Source: Fasciolopsis buskii (taxonomy: Eukaryota; Platyhelminthes; Trematoda; Plagiorchiida; Fasciolidae). From it: a stretch of DNA of 64,000 bases. A program made the position numbers and the translations under genes. Under the pieces are notes generated by a model. The model was not told the origin of the DNA, did no database searches, and saw only the letters and a program-made list of their open reading frames with translations. The stretch is from assembly GCA_008360955.1 (NCBI GenBank), contig LUCM01006754.1, forward strand, positions 1-64,000, read 5' to 3'. This document shows, one piece after another, positions 1 to 12,030 of the stretch (the first letter of the stretch is position 1; the number at the start of each line of letters is the position of its first letter).

Positions 1-300
1 CTTTGAGTGTTACAGTTAGATTTCAAGTAGAAAATCAGCAGAGTTTTTACGCAGAGATCAGCTCCAAATACGTAGTCCAGGAAAAATTTGGCAAATTTAT
101 GTGACCAGGAAAAACCTCTAAAGCTGATAAGCCTGCTACAAAAACACCGTAGTTGACTTAAAAAAACTAAAAGAGGACTCACAGCGAGGAGCGGTGTAAC
201 GCAGCTCGTTCGGTAGCTTCAATCACACAAAGTAAGACATCAGGTTTCCAAGAGTGGATAACCCCAGGCGAGCCGAAACCGCAGTAGCCAAAGTATGAAG
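1..300 (-). repeat. LINE relic, partner of the repeat at 17109-17300
   Basis: The first 200-odd bases match 17109-17300 in the same orientation with scattered substitutions and small indels; the shared block near 190-210 (GCGGTGTAACGCAG) is exact. The partner lies directly 3' (on the - strand) of a recognisable LINE endonuclease-region fragment, so this is probably a relic of the same family. No open frame remains, and the window edge cuts the left end. Confidence 0.4.
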
Positions 301-3300
301 TGACTGGTCACATCCAAGCCGATGTGAACGGCCTGCGAAGGAAAAACGAGCTTTTTTCTGTCCTAGCTGCCAGCTGCAGATTAAGAAGCGATCAGTCGTA
401 CGATCGCCTCAGAAAAGGAAATTACCGGAAAGCACAGTACAATCCAAAATACAGGGCTTGTGGCTTATGATGTCAGCAATCCGAGATTTTCGTGTGCATA
501 AATTAGTGGTCAGGCTGATCTGGCGCATGGAACATTTACGCCCACAAGTAAGCGGAAGCTAATCGGTGCTTAGGGGACGAACAATGAACAACTACAGTGG
601 ATATGAATATTGAATGAGCTAGAAAAGACAGATGCATTAGGGGCTGACTAATTTCGCATAGTAGAAACCGTAGAATATTCAACTCAATCTTTGACCAATG
701 ATGTATTACCCGTTTAACTTCCAAGATTATCTGTTTATTTCACCATACTATTTCATTTATTTGTTCTGTGCTGATGGCTTATTTCCTGCGATTTGCATGA
801 ACGAGCTGTTCGAAGTGGATTGCTGACGAGGTAGCCGACACCTCGAATTCTTGATTAGGTCGACTCTTTAAGCGACTAATGGGAAAACCCTGTGGATACG
901 TTAACAAATACTTTTTCGCAATTACAAGTGTTAAGAAGATCTTCTCCAGCCCCTTTTCTATGCCTCTATCTGAAAATGGGCAACAAATGACGACCTCACA
1001 CTAGATAGTTTATTTTTCCTGAACAACTTTAGCGACGGTCACTGATCTCGTTGCCATAGTTATAAGTGTGGTCTAGGAACAGCAGTGATCAATAAATCTA
1101 TTTGCTATCCTGTTGGGGTATCGCTCCAAAAGGATTTTGGGTTCTATCCACGTTGGTGCGTTGGTCATCAACCGGATTTCTAGGCTCATTCGTTTATGCA
1201 TCAGCACCGATTTGTTTTCCTAGTCTGTACTGAATAGCGCCACTCCATGCACTCCCATTTGACGGTCGAACAGTCGCCTTTCGAACTCTAGGAGGCCATG
1301 TCTTTGAAGCACGAGAGACGGTCAGGACCAGCAGGTATGGTAGATTGTAATTGTCACCAAGAGGAGAAAGAAATCATGTAAGACCCTATGTTCACGGAGC
1401 TAGTAGTAGGTCCGAAGTGTCCAAAAGGGGCGGAGAGACATCGGTGAGGAGTGGGAAAAAATTGTTTAAGATGTCGACCAAGCTTTGTATGGGGTTGTTT
1501 GGATTCGTCAGAGAAAACGTGATTCTAACAAGCCAAATTCATCCGCTTATGGAGAGACGACGATGAAGAGTATGAAATGAACCTTATGGTTAACATTCTT
1601 CTCTTAATTTACTCCCACTAACGCTCTACGTAGTTGTCACTTCTTCACACTTTCCGCCAAGTGTGAAGTACCAATTATAAAGGTCTGATCTCAACCACCG
1701 TCGAGCAGTTCCTGCTGCATGTTTTGGGGGCTAAGCAGCTCCGCAGGTTCAGTCGCATGCCAATAGCGATATGGTCCCTACTGCCCACTGGATCTTCGAA
1801 CTCAAGCCTCGCAATGTCGTTAGAAGCGCTCGTTATATATAACGGTATGTTTTTGGAATACCTCAAGGGCATGCTTGGTAGCATGGTCAAATGTTGCATC
1901 GGTATTACAACTCACATGGACGAAGTACGCAGCCTTGTGGGAAAGTTTCACTCCACACGGTACACCAGATAATGCCTCATTTGATTTTGGTTCATCTTCC
2001 GCTTTTTCAACCACACCTTCCATGGACGAGGATGAAATTCATGGAATCAAATTTGCCCAAAACAAACCTCATGGAATAGTATCAAGAAAGCAGAATTCCC
2101 ATCCCGTGTGGTCGCTTTCCTTGAAGAATGGACTATGCCTTCAGATTCTTTGCGTTTTATACTGCTTCCAATGATATCCAGTTTGGTTTCGACTTGTCTT
2201 CCTCCCGTCATCACATCCACATTGATCCTCATCTTCGCCATATAATCCTCTTCAATTTCGAGGACCCCGGCCAACCGGCGGCGACAACCATTGCCTTCCA
2301 GCCAAATTTTTCGCCCGCGATACGCACCTCTGATGCATTCACACAAGGTATTGCTCGCAGTGCAGGACTAGTAATCAGCCATAAAAAAATCTTGGTGAAT
2401 CATTATCTAGCTTTCATTTAAAGCTAAAAACCTTGTGCCTAACAAATCACATTGCATGTCATGGTCTTGTGGGCGAGAATACATTGGATTCCAAGTCTAG
2501 TTTCAGTTTTCCGTGTGTCTAAGATAACTTCCTTACACAATTTTGATCTTCCATTGCGCATGTAACTCTTATGTCGAGAAATATACACGTTATCATTGTT
2601 ATAAAATGATAAGCAGCAAAAATGGCATCCCAATAGAAACAAGGTGTTTATACGCATCAGTGACGTGTATTACAAGCGCAAGGTTCAATTAGGGGATGAC
2701 GGCGGGTGTCACGATATGTCCGTAGTAGTTGGACTTGACAATTCTATAAAATGCGCACGAATGCTAAACTGCCTTGAAGAAAGTCTTCAAAGTTCGTACG
2801 TGCAGGTTAAAAAATTGACAAAGCGGGCCAAAACAACTGGAGGGAGGAGTAATGATGACCGATAGATACTTAGTAATAAATTGGGATTGAAAAAGAACGT
2901 CGGTTACACTGCCGTGGATTCTGCAGCCAAGAAAATTGTTAAAGGCTTTTTGAAAAGACAGAGAGAGGAGGTATATTGATGGAGAGTCGCAGCGAACCAT
3001 TATTTGAAGGCATAAATAGGGGGAACGTCGTTGGCATTGGGGAGAGTAACGACCAACATGGCATGCGTCAATTGATGTACGTGTATGAAACCAAGGACGG
3101 GTCTCTTTGCTCATTTTTGCATTCGGGAGCCTAGGTGATGGCAAATACTGGTACACTGATAGCTGCGGTTGCCGAGGGAAAAATTGGGGAGGTTGTTTGC
3201 GGTAGACGATGGTGATGACCTCTGAAACGGTGATCTAACTTTGGGTGTCTTCGTGGCAACTGGATATGAGCATGGTGGGCATGTTAGCCATGATCGAGCA

Positions 3301-5780
3301 GTTCCAGCAGTTAACATATGTACTTGGGAGGAACTGTCCACTCAAAAAATCACAGGAGTTGTGGATCAAAATATGTGGCCCCATAACCAAAATGACTTGC
3401 AAAAGGGTCACCAGTTTGTGTTGGTATCTAATGCAGTTTAAAACAATGTTCACTTCATGGAGGCCAGTGGAGCAGATCGAACTTGTCCATCTAGAAAAAT
3501 TTTGCCTGAGTTCTGGATCAGTTCGCTGTCACGGTGTGTTGAGACGTGGAAAGATAGGGCCAGAAACTGGATGGCAAACCCGAGTGCAAGTGGGCACATC
3601 TGGAACAGAAGAAAGGAGAGAGATGCAGTCTGAATGCATTCCAGCTGAGGGTTATGGTACGTGCAACCATAAGAAAAAGATGAGATAATTGTTATGTGGA
3701 ATGAGGCGTTGAATGATGGTAACCTTCGCTTCCGGAATGGGCTGATTTTCACACGCATACAGAAGCTAGGGTTTATGTGAGGACGTTAAATCTTAGTTTG
3801 GGAGTAAGCTAGAATGTAATATGAATATATGCTTATTTATATACGTTTGTATTCACATATTAAACGAGGTCCAGTGTTATGTAACAAATTTGCGCTGACA
3901 TTGTTTCATTGTTGGAGATTTTCTGCCTATTCATACAATGATATATACCTGCGGAGACTACTAAAAATAAAAATGACTGGGCCTTGTTGATTGGGTCGAG
4001 ATGAAACTACGAGCGGTACACTCCGTAAATATCCCAGGCCCGATTCGTAGTCACATTCTATTTGAGGGTAAGGATCATGCGAATTTAAGTGTTTGTACGG
4101 TTATTGTCTTTCTATCCTCATTTTTAAGGATAGTGAAGGCAGAAGAAATCATCCTTAGCATTTGAGGAAGCTTGTTCCAAAAGAAGGAATATTTAATGAT
4201 AAATATTTTCTAGGCGCTACCCTGCATTTGTTAACTGACACTAAGCAATCATCGTGTCGCAAGTCAAAGCAAGAGTTATTGCTTACTTGGAGTGCGGAGA
4301 TGCACACAGTTTTACCAATAATCGCACAAAATCGAAAAGTTAATTTGAACTCGACGCAGTCATAATAGCTGAAGGTGTGCTTTTATGCGACGTTTCTTGT
4401 AGTTTAGCGAGGACCAGTTGCCCAGAAGTCGTTTTGTAAGTGTTTGATGAATGTTCTCAATCTGGAGTCTGTCGCTTGGTCTCACAAAAATTGTGCATAT
4501 TTCTCGTTTTGTGAGAGGCATGCGCAAGGCAAGATAAAACTTTTACAAGAATGGTGCAGATGAAACGTGAATAATGGGAATCATAATGTGTGTGGAGACA
4601 CCCTGTTTTGGATTACTCGGTGGACGCGATCAGAATTCGCAAACCAATACGCAGTGCACAAGCATGCAAGACAAAATTGAAAACCACAAAAAATGTTTTG
4701 CAGGACTGTACAGGGTTTATGGAACTGTTCTTGAGCAACGCAGTGCAAGTCATTTCGTGTTTAATTGCACTAAATTTGCGTGTCGCTGGCGCAAAATTTG
4801 AGGGTATCTCGATGGCAGATGTCGAGATATGGCCGGAGGCGCAAATGTCAAGTTCTTTACGTGATGAACAGAAAATTCAACTGAGGGGGTGGAGATCAGT
4901 TGGGGTATGATAATTAGATGAAAATTGGTCAAAACCAAGAGGAGCGGCGTGCAAGGTTCATAAGGTATTCGCATTTAACAAAAAAATGCAAAGAAAATGC
5001 TGAGGAAGGGGGATGGATAATATCGATTTAGATGAAATATATGGAGAATGAGATTTTCTGAAACGTTTGGCAAAAGCATATGGAACTCTCAGAACTGCTG
5101 AATACATCCCTAAGCGGCTGGTGGCAAAATGAAGTGAAATGTGCATTGGTGAAGGAAAAGTTTGTGTAAGAAATAAAATGTTTTTAAATACACCACTCAA
5201 GGATATTGTCTGAGCTGTCACTTTTGTTGTAGCAGTTTTTGATCTTACATGTGGGCATTCCAGCGGCAGTGGCACCTGTGTTTTTGACCATTCATAAAGA
5301 TCCACCATAGTTGGAGTATCTAAGAGGATCAGCGACGAGCTTCGGGTTGAATAGACCAGTAATCGAGCGCCAGGTCTTGCTGGCAGAGTCTTAGCAGAAG
5401 CGAGAAGCACGTAGATTCGGAGTTGCCTTTACGGGGCCGGAAATTTTAACAGCGCATACAGCTGTGTGCCGGATCTGAAACATAAAGGAGAGACGTAGTC
5501 TCTCTTGGGTGCAAACTTGGGGATATTGCGATTAGTAAACGGCGGTGAGGTTGCTTAATACTGAAGAACTTATGTGATGGGGTGTCCAGGGTAGCTCTGG
5601 GACCAAGTTGCCATTGTGACGCAACGGTATCCAGCTGCAGGCAGTTGTCAACTACTCCGAAGTGCTACCGTAGATTTTTGGCAGCCGTCATGGTCAGCAT
5701 GCTCTGCGCTGCTGTAAATGGAGAATTATGGAGGATGAAGTGTTGAGAATAGAAGTAAACTTTGGATTACGGCATAGCTT
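301..5780. other. unassigned sequence, no gene recognised
   Basis: I see no supportable gene here. Open frames of 60-150 codons occur on both strands (for example 2047-2346 -, 3245-3688 +, 4958-5410 -), but none carries a motif I recognise and several overlap each other. A short unbroken stretch around 2875-2980 (+) reads like decayed coding sequence but has no identifiable relative. The + strand is purine-rich, as in the adjacent region where LINEs lie on the - strand, so much of this may be old retroelement sequence. Confidence 0.3.
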
Positions 5781-5802
5781 AGTCTATTTTTGTTGATTTA
5801 TT

Positions 5803-5821
5803 TAATAATAATAATAATAAT
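5803..5821. repeat. (AAT)n microsatellite
   Basis: About six AAT units in tandem. On the - strand it directly follows roughly 130 bases (5930-5822) whose translation loosely resembles the end of a LINE ORF2, so the tract may be a LINE 3' tail. That link is weak. Confidence 0.7.
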
Positions 5822-6028
5822 GGCGAATTTCTTGAAAATATGCCTTGTTTGGACAGTGGAATAATGGACGGAAAGGCAGTCTGAAGATTATTCCAGCGGA
5901 CGGGTTGTGGTGAGTGGCAAAGAAATATAATTAGGCAAATAAAAGTGCTGAGAAGTATGGGAGTGAACGGGAAAGCGGTGGAAATATGTCCATAGTATGT
6001 TCACGTCCGCTATTTGGAAAGCGTTATG

Positions 6029-6290
6029 TCATCTTATTTTCTTTACTGGCTTGGTAAGGCTGAAGAGGTCGCTCTGGGTAGTCCCAAACCTTCAAAAACC
6101 CATAAATCTGCCACCATAGCTGAATTCTAGCTATCACAGTTTACGGAATAGATGCACTGTGTTGCAGGTATGTTGCCGCGATCCAATATTCATCATAACC
6201 CCAAGCTGGCACCCAAGCCAGACTACTTTGCTGTCTTGCATTTCAGGTCTCGCATCCGAAGCAAGGGCGCTGCTTACGCTTCCGTCTTCG
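6029..6290 (+). repeat. left arm of inverted repeat with a small reading frame
   Basis: These ~262 bases are the reverse complement of 7353-7616 with moderate divergence. A frame starting at 6152 (Met-His-Cys-Val-Ala-Gly) stays open for about 59 codons and keeps the order MLPRSN, KPDYFA and RSRIRS, closely matching the frame on the - strand of the other arm. The family is not one I recognise. Confidence 0.65.
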
Positions 6291-7260
6291 TAATAGCTAT
6301 TACAAATCTGCTACCTAGTCGTTCCTGCTAGGAACCTGTTAGCTAGAAGTGGCGCTCGAGTTCTGGCCCGTTCAACCAAAAGTACGTCGATTACCGCACT
6401 GGATATTTCAACTCGCATGTCTGCAATTGCATAAAACCGAGATTACCACTGTCTCCGGAACGACTTGAGCACCTCATATTCCCCAGCCGTACTGCTGAAT
6501 AAAGTCAAAATGCTGTGACAACAAAAGTAACAGCATAGAGGATATTCTTGGTTAGTGTATTAAAGGAGTATTCTTATACAAAATTTCACTTGTCTGACGC
6601 ACCCCCCGGCACAGCTTACCGCCATTCGTATGCAAATATAACGACCATTCTTGGAAGTTCCATATCTGAAGCTTCACAGATTTCCTCCAGATAGTTTGAG
6701 ACAATCTTGACAGCCATCCTCCCCCCTCAGAAAATTTTTGGCCATTTGTTGTCAGATACGTGTCTTATCCAATTTGCCTGACGTTCCGACTGGTTTTCAC
6801 CACTTCCACCCAATTATCGCATTACCGCTGCTTAACGTTTCCGTCCACTCCGTAACGCTCCCGACGTTTGGGGACTCCAGCCATACATCGATATTCACTG
6901 TTGAACTCCGTCCGTCTTGTGCTCCTGCAATGAGCACATTTAGTGCACTTAAACACGAAATGACTCGCACTGCGCTGCTTGCAAACAGTCCCAGGAAACT
7001 CTTTTCGGTCTTGAAAAATTAGTTTTCTGTTTTTTGCTTTTCACTGGCATATTTGTGCTTTCCCCACTGCTGTGCAGCATCTCATTTCACTTTCCAGTGA
7101 GCTTCAGCAATAACTCGATGTTGCTCCCACCCCCTTAACCCATTAGATTTCTACCATTTACATTTCCTGTGCATCATCCTTGTAAAAATTTGATCTTGCC
7201 TTGCGCACGTCTCTCGCAAATCGAGAAATACACATTTTTAATATTATCATCATTTTTATT
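6291..7260. other. spacer between inverted arms, nothing recognised
   Basis: It contains one 94-codon frame (6738-7022, +) without any recognisable motif. No RNA gene, promoter or mobile-element boundary is visible. Confidence 0.3.
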
Positions 7261-7263
7261 TTT

Positions 7264-7346
7264 CAGAGACTCCTCACTAGGCAACTGATAGGTTGGTCGA
7301 CGCCTCTGAATAACAAGGAACGCTGTCTGGCCCAGAAACTTGAAAC
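7264..7346 (+). pseudogene. LINE reverse transcriptase C-terminal fragment
   Basis: The + translation reads RQLIGWSTPLNNKERC, matching KQVIGWSTSPNYKERC in the - strand ORF2 of element B near 12500-12540. This is the region just downstream of the reverse transcriptase core in that CR1/Jockey-like family. The match stops abruptly where the inverted-repeat arm begins (about 7353), so this is a truncated, rearranged fragment in the opposite orientation to elements A and B. Confidence 0.6.
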
Positions 7347-7352
7347 ACTTGA

Positions 7353-7616
7353 CGAGGACGGAACCGTTAACAGCACGTCTGCTGCGGATGCGAGATCTCA
7401 GCCGCCAGAGGGCGAAGTAGTCTGGCTTGGGTTCCAGCTTGAGGTGATGGTGATTATTGGATCTCGACAACATACCTGCAACATAGTGCATCTATTCCGT
7501 AAAATGTGGCAACTAGATTTGAGCTACGGCAGCAGTTTTAGGCGTAGTTGAACGTTAGAAGCTGCTAAGAGCGACTTATTCGGCCCTGCCAAGCCAGTAA
7601 AGAGGATAAAATGACA
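7353..7616 (-). repeat. right arm of inverted repeat with a small reading frame
   Basis: Reverse complement of 6029-6290. On the - strand the frame from 7491 down to 7174 is open for 105 codons. Its first ~50 residues parallel the + frame of the left arm (MLSRSN, KPDYFA, RSRIRS conserved). Most differences between arms are substitutions that leave the frame open. Confidence 0.65.
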
Positions 7617-7968
7617 TGAGCAGCTGAGAGAACACAGGCTGAAGGTGTTTAAAATCACGGGCTATGTTAGCTTGGATCCCTGAAAAGGTACCCTGACATT
7701 TTCGTCTGAGCACATTGAGGGAAGCTCAAGAGTTAGTTGCTTAAGCCACTAGTGAAGAGGGTACATCACACAAGCGAGGACAAAAAGTGCATTAGCGGGG
7801 ACGTTTGATGAAGTGAGGAGGTTAGATGTTAAGCCGAATCCCAGATGGAGATCTCAGCAAACAGTCGGTCGCGAAATAGAATTCTAACCCATAATCGTAA
7901 GCCTCCTCTAGTCCAATTTTAGCTCATGTCAGGTTAATTAAGAGCGAGATATCCCGTCACTTAGCCAG

Positions 7969-8313
7969 CTAGGCTTCAAACTGGGTTAAATTTGGGCACG
8001 ACCGCAGGGAACTAGGGAGTTTGTTCCGCAGTTTAGAGTAAGCAACTGTGAAGAATTTAGCCCTGATCAATAGTCGAATCAGAGGTATTCTAAACAAGCA
8101 GTTTCTACCACGAAGTGGATAAGGGGAACTACCAGCGTCGCGTGTGACGTTTGTAGTAGAGTGGACATTATTATGACAAAGATTAAAGAGAAATGCAAGG
8201 TTTAATTTGACTCGACGAAGCCAAAATGGTTCAAGTCCAAGCAGCTCCAATCTGGCTCTGTATTTTATGCTAGATGAAGGACCTAGAAGATTTCTAACGA
8301 ATGCAAACTGCAC
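7969..8313 (-). pseudogene. element A ORF2 C-terminal part
   Basis: A 114-codon - strand frame reading LEPFWLRRVKLNLAFLFNL, which parallels KPLWLRRLKINLALLHNL in element B. This is the conserved tail after the reverse transcriptase of this LINE family. It ends at a stop at 7969, after a block comparable to the family's W-N-x-L-P region. The segment between it and the reverse transcriptase (8314-8595) is broken by stops. Confidence 0.65.
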
Positions 8314-8595
8314 ATTCTTGATTGCAATTCGATCGACTTTACGCGTGTGCGTAAAGATAGTCGGGCAATACTCGAAATGGGGCCTGGCATGGGAATTGAA
8401 GGTTATAATTCTTCAGTCTTGAGGGCTTAAAGCCCTTAAGATCAATGTGGCAGTTCTCTTAGCCACAGCGGTCTGATGGTGAGCCTGCTCGTGGAAGTTG
8501 AAAGAGCAGGAGTATTATAACCGCAAGTCCCTCACTGTGGGTTTTATAAGAATTTGCATGCCGTTTATGGAGAGGAAGCCCGTAGGAACATGGCA

Positions 8596-9476
8596 TTAAT
8601 ATGTTATCAGAGAACATTTGTCAGCAGAGAAATTCATAAGCCACTTGGAACACCAGTTGTCAAGAGACTCTAGGCCTTCACTGATAAATGCAAGAGTGGA
8701 GCTAAATGAAGCAGCCTCAAAAGAGTAGGCTATTTTAATGTCGTCAGCAAACAGGAATGGTGTGCCATGACCAATAACTTTAAAGATGACATTAATGTAT
8801 AGCAGGAACAGGAGAGGACCTGGGTCGCTCCCCTGAATGACCCCACTGGTAATAGCAGAGGGCTGGGAAAAATAACTGTTAATATTGACTACCTGGGAGC
8901 GATCGGAAAGGTAGGATGATAGCCAAGATAAGAGGGGATTTCTTATTTCATACGTCCTAATTTTGACCAGAATTCGTGAGTGGGAAACGCGGTCAAATGC
9001 TTTTGACATGTCAAGAAAGATTATGAATATCGACCGGTGGGAATCAGCACTTTGAGTAACCAAGTTTAAGAAGTCAAAAAGCAAGTGAGGCTGGATCGTT
9101 CCCCGAGGAAGCCGTGTTGTGAGGTGTCGATAAGGTTGTGAGTAGTAAGGAAGTTAACCAGTTGTTCTTTAACCATCTTTTCCATAAGCCTGGATTGAAC
9201 TGGAGTGTGGCCAATGGGGCGAAAGATTTCAGATTCATGCATAGAACCTTTTTTGTGGTATAGAACAATTATGGATGTTTTCCATTGTGACGGAAAAGCA
9301 GCACCGGACATTGGGGGCGAGAAGAGATTTAGAAGGAGCAGTGGAAGATCTGGACCCGCGGCGCGAAATAGGACTGGTGGGATGCCATCATGGCCAGGCC
9401 TGTGGGATGGCCTGGCATATTTCATCACATTGGTGATGCCAGCAACGTCGAAGGACATGGAGGATAACCTAACCAA
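8596..9476 (-). pseudogene. element A reverse transcriptase
   Basis: Two overlapping - strand frames (9476-9066, then 9084-8596) together cover most of a LINE reverse transcriptase. The first holds the HRPGHDGIPP and FRPIGHTPVQSRLMEKMV blocks; the second holds DMSKAFDRVSHSRIL, the GVIQGSDPGPLLFLLYIN palm block and the catalytic FADDIK motif (YADD type) near 8730. The FADD aspartates are intact, but a frameshift around 9070-9080 splits the protein. It would copy its own RNA at the nicked target site if functional; here it is a relic. The domain is clear; the clade (CR1/Jockey group rather than RTE) rests on motif style. Confidence 0.85.
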
Positions 9477-10049
9477 AGTTGATATCGGGTGGAGTTCAGA
9501 GTATGTCCGATTGTCATTTATGAGAGCAGAAGAGAAATATATATTGAATGCTTCTGTGATGTCTACAGGGGACTCGATGCGTAAGCTAATAAATATGATG
9601 AGTTCGGAATAGCTGACGATTTGGGCTGCAAGCGAGCTTCGGAAATGTGGGAAGTCTTCCGAACTGGGTTAGGTGACCCATTTCCTGTCTTTTTAGCCTT
9701 AGTTCGGACTTCATGAGAAATTCTTGTTGCAAGCGGTTTACTTGCACTAAGAGCGGGAAGTCTCCTGTTTTCTTGAAAATTTCTGAGCCTTTAAGAGGTT
9801 TTTCTGGAGCAGACAAACCCTACTGGGCTTCTTGGGTTTATGTTCAGTAATCGGAATGGACAGATGATTAATAGTGAAAAGAAGTTTTCGTAAAGGTCGT
9901 CCGCCGCTCTCTGCGGATCAGGCGATAAAAAGAAGCTGGACCAATCAAGGATTTGCAGAGCATCAGGGATCTCGTCCCAGCGAGTCGGCATATAGAAAGA
10001 GAGCACGGTGGGTACACATGGATGAGGAAGGTTCGTTAAGGAGAGGGAC

Positions 10050-10658
10050 CCTACACATTACCATATTGTGGTCACTCCCAAGTAAAAACTAGGTCTAAGA
10101 TATTATGGAACCTTGTGGGCGTAGTCACAAGCTGAGTCCACCCTTCAGCTTGCGCTTCATAAAATGTTGAGTAAGGTAGGTGGAGCGGATAAACAGGATC
10201 AACAAATTTTGGGGGCATTGAAGTCACCTGAAATTGTCTTACGGATGAAGAGAGGACCAGAAAGATAAATGAAGGCTTGGGTTAGACGAGAAATATCGGA
10301 ACTACTCGAATTTGGTGGTCGGTAAACACATCCTATGTAGATTGGGAGCTCGGGTAATTGTACCAGAAGCCAAATGGTGTCAGGAATAGAACCAAGCAGT
10401 GGGTGATGGAGAACGGAAGCTGTGTGTGGCTGCTTCGCGTAGGCTAGACAACCACCTCCTCTACGATTTGATCTGTTGGTTTGGAAGGGCGTTTAACCCG
10501 CCAGTGAAAACGTCGGAGTGGAACTGTGGTCTGTTAGCCAAGTCTCTGTTACCAAGATAATATCGTAAGTTTTTAGGTGCTAACAGTCTCAGCTCTCTTA
10601 CTTTATGAGTCAGTGAGTGGGAGTTCAGGAGGAGTAGGGTGGGTTCGGTGGGGGTCAA
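10050..10658 (-). pseudogene. element A endonuclease relic
   Basis: The upstream block (LLLLNSHSLTHKVREL) corresponds to the N-R-S-x(n)-K-x-x-x-L start of LINE apurinic-type endonucleases. About 590 bases downstream on the - strand the frame reads LGSDHNMV (around 10060-10085), the conserved SDH catalytic block. Between them are several stops, and the E-T/S-W-L block is eroded. The enzyme would nick target DNA; this copy is dead. Confidence 0.6.
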
Positions 10659-11191
10659 ATAATCAGGGGATTCGTTAGAGGTGCGGACAATTCATACCTG
10701 TGATAAGGGAATAAGTTCAGTAGAGTTAGGTATACTGGCCGACGGGGGCTTGTCTTTGTTAATGGATTTGTGGGCTGAAAACCAAGGAGATAGAAGAAAC
10801 TTGGGAATTAAGGAGCTGGTTGTTAGAAGATTCCAGTGTGGTAGATGTCGTATCAGCAGGGGTGGGACAGTGTTAAGTGGCCGAATTTTGACCTTGTCAT
10901 GGCGAGACCGGCAATCAAGGAAGTAGTGGAGAGAGAGCTATGAAAGATGCCGGAGAAAGAGCCGGTTAGCAGGTATGCGCATGATTTTTTGGGGATAGGC
11001 GTTACTTTTGGAATTCGCGGGAGTCAGGAGAGCAGTGCTTTCTAGCTGAGGCAATTGGGGTAGGCGCTGGACAAGAGTGGCTTGGTGAAGGGTCTCATGA
11101 TAGGTTGTGGCTCAATGGGCGAAATACAGTTATCAAAAGTTTGCCAGGTAGCCTGGGAGGACCCACGGATAAATCCTGCAAAATTATGAGG

Positions 11192-11995
11192 TTACTTGTA
11201 GTCGGGGTTAGGAGATGGGTGTGCAGTAGTAGGAAAGAGGCATTGGAGTGGTGGAAATGCATCCGAATAAGATTGACTGGTAAGTGGATAGAAATAGGGA
11301 GGATAAGCAGCAGGCCCTAAATACGGAGGGGCATTAGTATCATACTGAAATGTGGCAACTGTGTTACCGAAAGATGGCGAAGACATGAATACAGTGGGAA
11401 AATCGATTCGTGATTGTAAGCGGCGGTTAGTAGGCCCTCGTAAGTTTGTGGACCTTCCGGTTTGGCAGAGCTCATGCCGGGATGGCTTGCTCGAGTTGAG
11501 TGTGCCGAGAGCGCCAGACAGTTGAGGTGTATAGACAAATTGACCTGCTGAATTAGCAGGATGGCTAATGAAGTGCGGAGTTTTGTGGTTAGCTGAATAG
11601 GTCACTGGTATGCGCTTCCTGTGGAATTCAACTGATTTTGGCTGGGCGCCATGCTGCTGTTTGGCGGAAGGATGAGTAGGTGTTAGAGGGCTTATCTGGG
11701 ACGGGGTATATGCCAAGCGGTTGACATTAGCCTGAGAAGACATAAGTGAGACGGCAGTCATCTGCGTGGTTACGTCGTCAGTGCTTTTATCTTGGGGTAC
11801 CAGATTTGGTAGATAAAGATGAGCACGTTTGCGGGGTGGTTGGAAGGACGAAGGGGACTGGGTTTCATCTAGATCTGCCGGTATTGGTTGCAACCAACGA
11901 AGGTGATCTCGTAGGATTACCACTTCCGTAGCAGGAGATATGGGGATGATGGCGACTGTCACAGGAAGAAGGTAGGTTGATTGAAACCTCGGCAT
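11192..11995 (-). pseudogene. element A ORF1-like proline/serine-rich frame
   Basis: An uninterrupted 267-codon frame, the longest gap-free one in the window. It is rich in Pro, Ser, Thr, Gln and Tyr (stretches such as PPYLGPAAYPPYFYPLTS), with no zinc knuckle or coiled coil that I can see. Its position just upstream of the endonuclease suggests the ORF1 of element A, whose usual role is RNA binding. It is the only intact reading frame in the element. Low-complexity composition means openness alone does not prove selection. Confidence 0.5.
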
Positions 11996-12030
11996 TAAGT
12001 TCGAGAATTGGCCAATTAGGAGGAGCCTAT

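Larger units (their letters stand above)
7969..11995 (-). mobile_element. CR1/Jockey-like LINE, element A (decayed)
   Basis: Read on the - strand this is a non-LTR retrotransposon with parts in the expected order: a proline/serine-rich ORF1-like frame (11995-11192), an apurinic-type endonuclease relic (10658-10050), a linker (10006-9791), a reverse transcriptase (9476-8596) and the ORF2 C-terminus (8313-7969). Frameshifts and stops separate the blocks, so it cannot be autonomous. Its 5' end lies about 36 bases from the ORF2 stop of element B in the same orientation, giving a head-to-tail tandem. I cannot define the 3' UTR or target-site duplications. Confidence 0.8.

Noticed and set aside
4958..5410. 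150-codon - strand frame
   Set aside because: No recognisable domain and no splice or neighbour context; possible by chance in old repeat sequence.
5790..5935. LINE ORF2 end before the (AAT)n tract
   Set aside because: Only a loose similarity to the W-N-x-L-P region and no reverse transcriptase nearby.
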